DNA of 6,368 nucleotides from the NCBI GenBank assembly GCA_003486645.1, contig DNGI01000531.1, positions 1 through 6,368 on the forward strand. The letters run 5' to 3'. Below, piece by piece: positions 5,809-6,368 of this stretch (position 1 is its first letter; every line of letters begins with the position of its first letter). The notes beneath the pieces are model-generated. The model did no database searches and had not been told where the DNA came from. It saw only the letters and a program-made list of their open reading frames with translations. This DNA is from Cyanobacteria bacterium UBA11370 (lineage in GTDB: Bacteria > Cyanobacteriota > Cyanobacteriia > Cyanobacteriales > Coleofasciculaceae). Position numbers and translations under genes: made by a program.

Positions 5809-5864
5809 CAAACAACAAAGAACAACTGACAAACAACAAACAACCAACAACCAACAACCAACAA
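5809..5864. repeat. CAAACAA/CCAACAA heptamer array ahead of the SH3b gene
   Basis: Eight consecutive 7-mers fill this 56-nt stretch: CAAACAA, CAAAGAA, CAACTGA, CAAACAA twice, then CCAACAA three times. The array ends one base before the ATG at 5866, so it forms the whole proximal 5' untranslated region. It is almost free of G and T, so no Shine-Dalgarno sequence exists and the leader should be unstructured by itself. ACAAACAACAAACAAC (5829-5844) is a perfect reverse complement of 6352-6367 beyond the gene. Confidence 0.85.
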
Positions 5865-5865
5865 C

Positions 5866-6348
5866 ATGAGCATTTCAGGTATTTTTAAGTTTTTAATCGG
5901 TTTTGTACTCGGTATTTTTATTTTGGCGGCTGGTGGTGTTGCTGCTGGTTATTATTTCTATACAAAACTTTCTGTTAACCCTCCCAGACCTCTTTTTGCC
6001 GAAGAACAAAAGCCAGAATCACCCACTGTTGATCAGCGAACAAGTTCTTCAACAACATCTAAATCTTCACCAGCTAACAAACCGAGTCCTAGCCCTACTC
6101 CCAGTGAGTCTCCTGAAGAAAAGGAACTACCGCCAGGGGCTTATAAAGCGCGGGTCAGTTGGTCAGAAGGGCTGAGTCTCCGGGATGCACCGGGTTTAGA
6201 AGCTAACCGCATTGGTGGTGTTGCTTACAATCAAGAAATCATTATTCTCAAAGAAAGCGATGATAAAAGATGGCAGCAAGTGCGGGTAGTAGATGGCGAT
6301 CAAGAGGGTTGGATTAAGGCAGGTAATATTGAACGAATTAATGAATAG
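5866..6348 (+). CDS. Membrane-anchored protein with C-terminal bacterial SH3 domain
   Basis: This 160-residue protein has an N-terminal hydrophobic helix (residues about 7-33, FKFLIGFVLGIFILAAGGVAAGYYF) that is either a signal anchor or an uncleaved membrane segment. A Pro/Ser/Thr-rich low-complexity linker follows (about 40-90), then an SH3b domain (about 93-157) with the family pattern GLSLRDAPG...IGGVAYNQEIIILKES...WQQVRV..GDQEGWIKAGNIE. The layout suggests a protein tethered to the cytoplasmic membrane with its SH3b domain on the outer side, where such domains often bind cell wall or protein ligands. No enzyme domain is attached, so it would act as a binder or adaptor; the ligand cannot be told from sequence. 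ATG 5866 is chosen because it begins just before the membrane helix. The gene sits between inverted heptamer arrays. Linker codon content is A/C-rich, like the leader. Confidence 0.85.
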   Translation: MSISGIFKFLIGFVLGIFILAAGGVAAGYYFYTKLSVNPPRPLFAEEQKPESPTVDQRTSSSTTSKSSPANKPSPSPTPSESPEEKELPPGAYKARVSWSEGLSLRDAPGLEANRIGGVAYNQEIIILKESDDKRWQQVRVVDGDQEGWIKAGNIERINE

Positions 6349-6368
6349 TTTGTTGTTTGTTGTTTGTT
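6349..6368. repeat. TTTGTTG heptamer array, cut by the window end
   Basis: Directly after the TAG stop of the SH3b gene come two full TTTGTTG units and a six-base partial, and the array probably continues past the window. It is the reverse complement of the CAAACAA units at 5809-5843, so the SH3b gene is bracketed by inverted arrays. Confidence 0.8.

Noticed and set aside
5809..6368. Insertion element with terminal inverted repeats carrying the SH3b gene
   Set aside because: The inverted sequences are simple heptamer arrays and there is no transposase or target-site duplication in view.

Overview
This window is chromosomal housekeeping DNA from a cyanobacterium, most likely a filamentous one. 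The evidence is the gene content and order (rpmH, rnpA, a PH-domain gene, yidC, a KH/R3H gene, a DUF177 gene, a Ycf46-type AAA ATPase), cyanobacterial-style protein sequences, five copies of the HIP1 palindrome GCGATCGC, and period-7 short tandem repeats in the spacers. All genes lie on the + strand. No mobile element, CRISPR array, tRNA or rRNA gene was seen.

Layout: 1-285 is a non-coding leader that may hold the last codons of an upstream gene. Then come rpmH (286-423, too short for most ORF callers), rnpA (GTG start at 582, to 1043), a small membrane PH-domain protein (1033-1425, overlapping rnpA by 11 nt), yidC (1586-2752), a Jag/KhpB-like RNA-binding protein (2826-3320), a YceD/DUF177 protein (3514-4017), a Ycf46-type AAA ATPase (4248-5762) and a membrane-anchored SH3b protein (5866-6348). 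The window ends inside a repeat array.

The first six genes share a theme. L34 and the RNase P protein serve ribosome assembly and tRNA maturation. YidC inserts membrane proteins, which in cyanobacteria includes thylakoid proteins. The Jag-like protein binds RNA, and DUF177 proteins have been linked to 23S rRNA accumulation. Co-transcription is plausible for rnpA-PH (overlapping) and possible for the rest, but spacers of about 70-230 nt leave room for internal promoters or processing. The ATPase and SH3b genes are separated by repeat-rich spacers and may be independent units.

The genes are ordinary for this lineage; the unusual signal is in the spacers. Nearly every intergenic gap holds short tandem repeats of period 7 (or 9 and 14), often with a reverse-complement arm further on, so that the transcript could fold into hairpins. 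The strongest cases are a 92-nt near-perfect hairpin built from ARCGGAT units between the DUF177 and AAA genes, and inverted heptamer arrays that flank the SH3b gene. Within proteins, the points worth attention are an Ig-like (BIG2-like) insert in the external loop of YidC and a long insert in RnpA.
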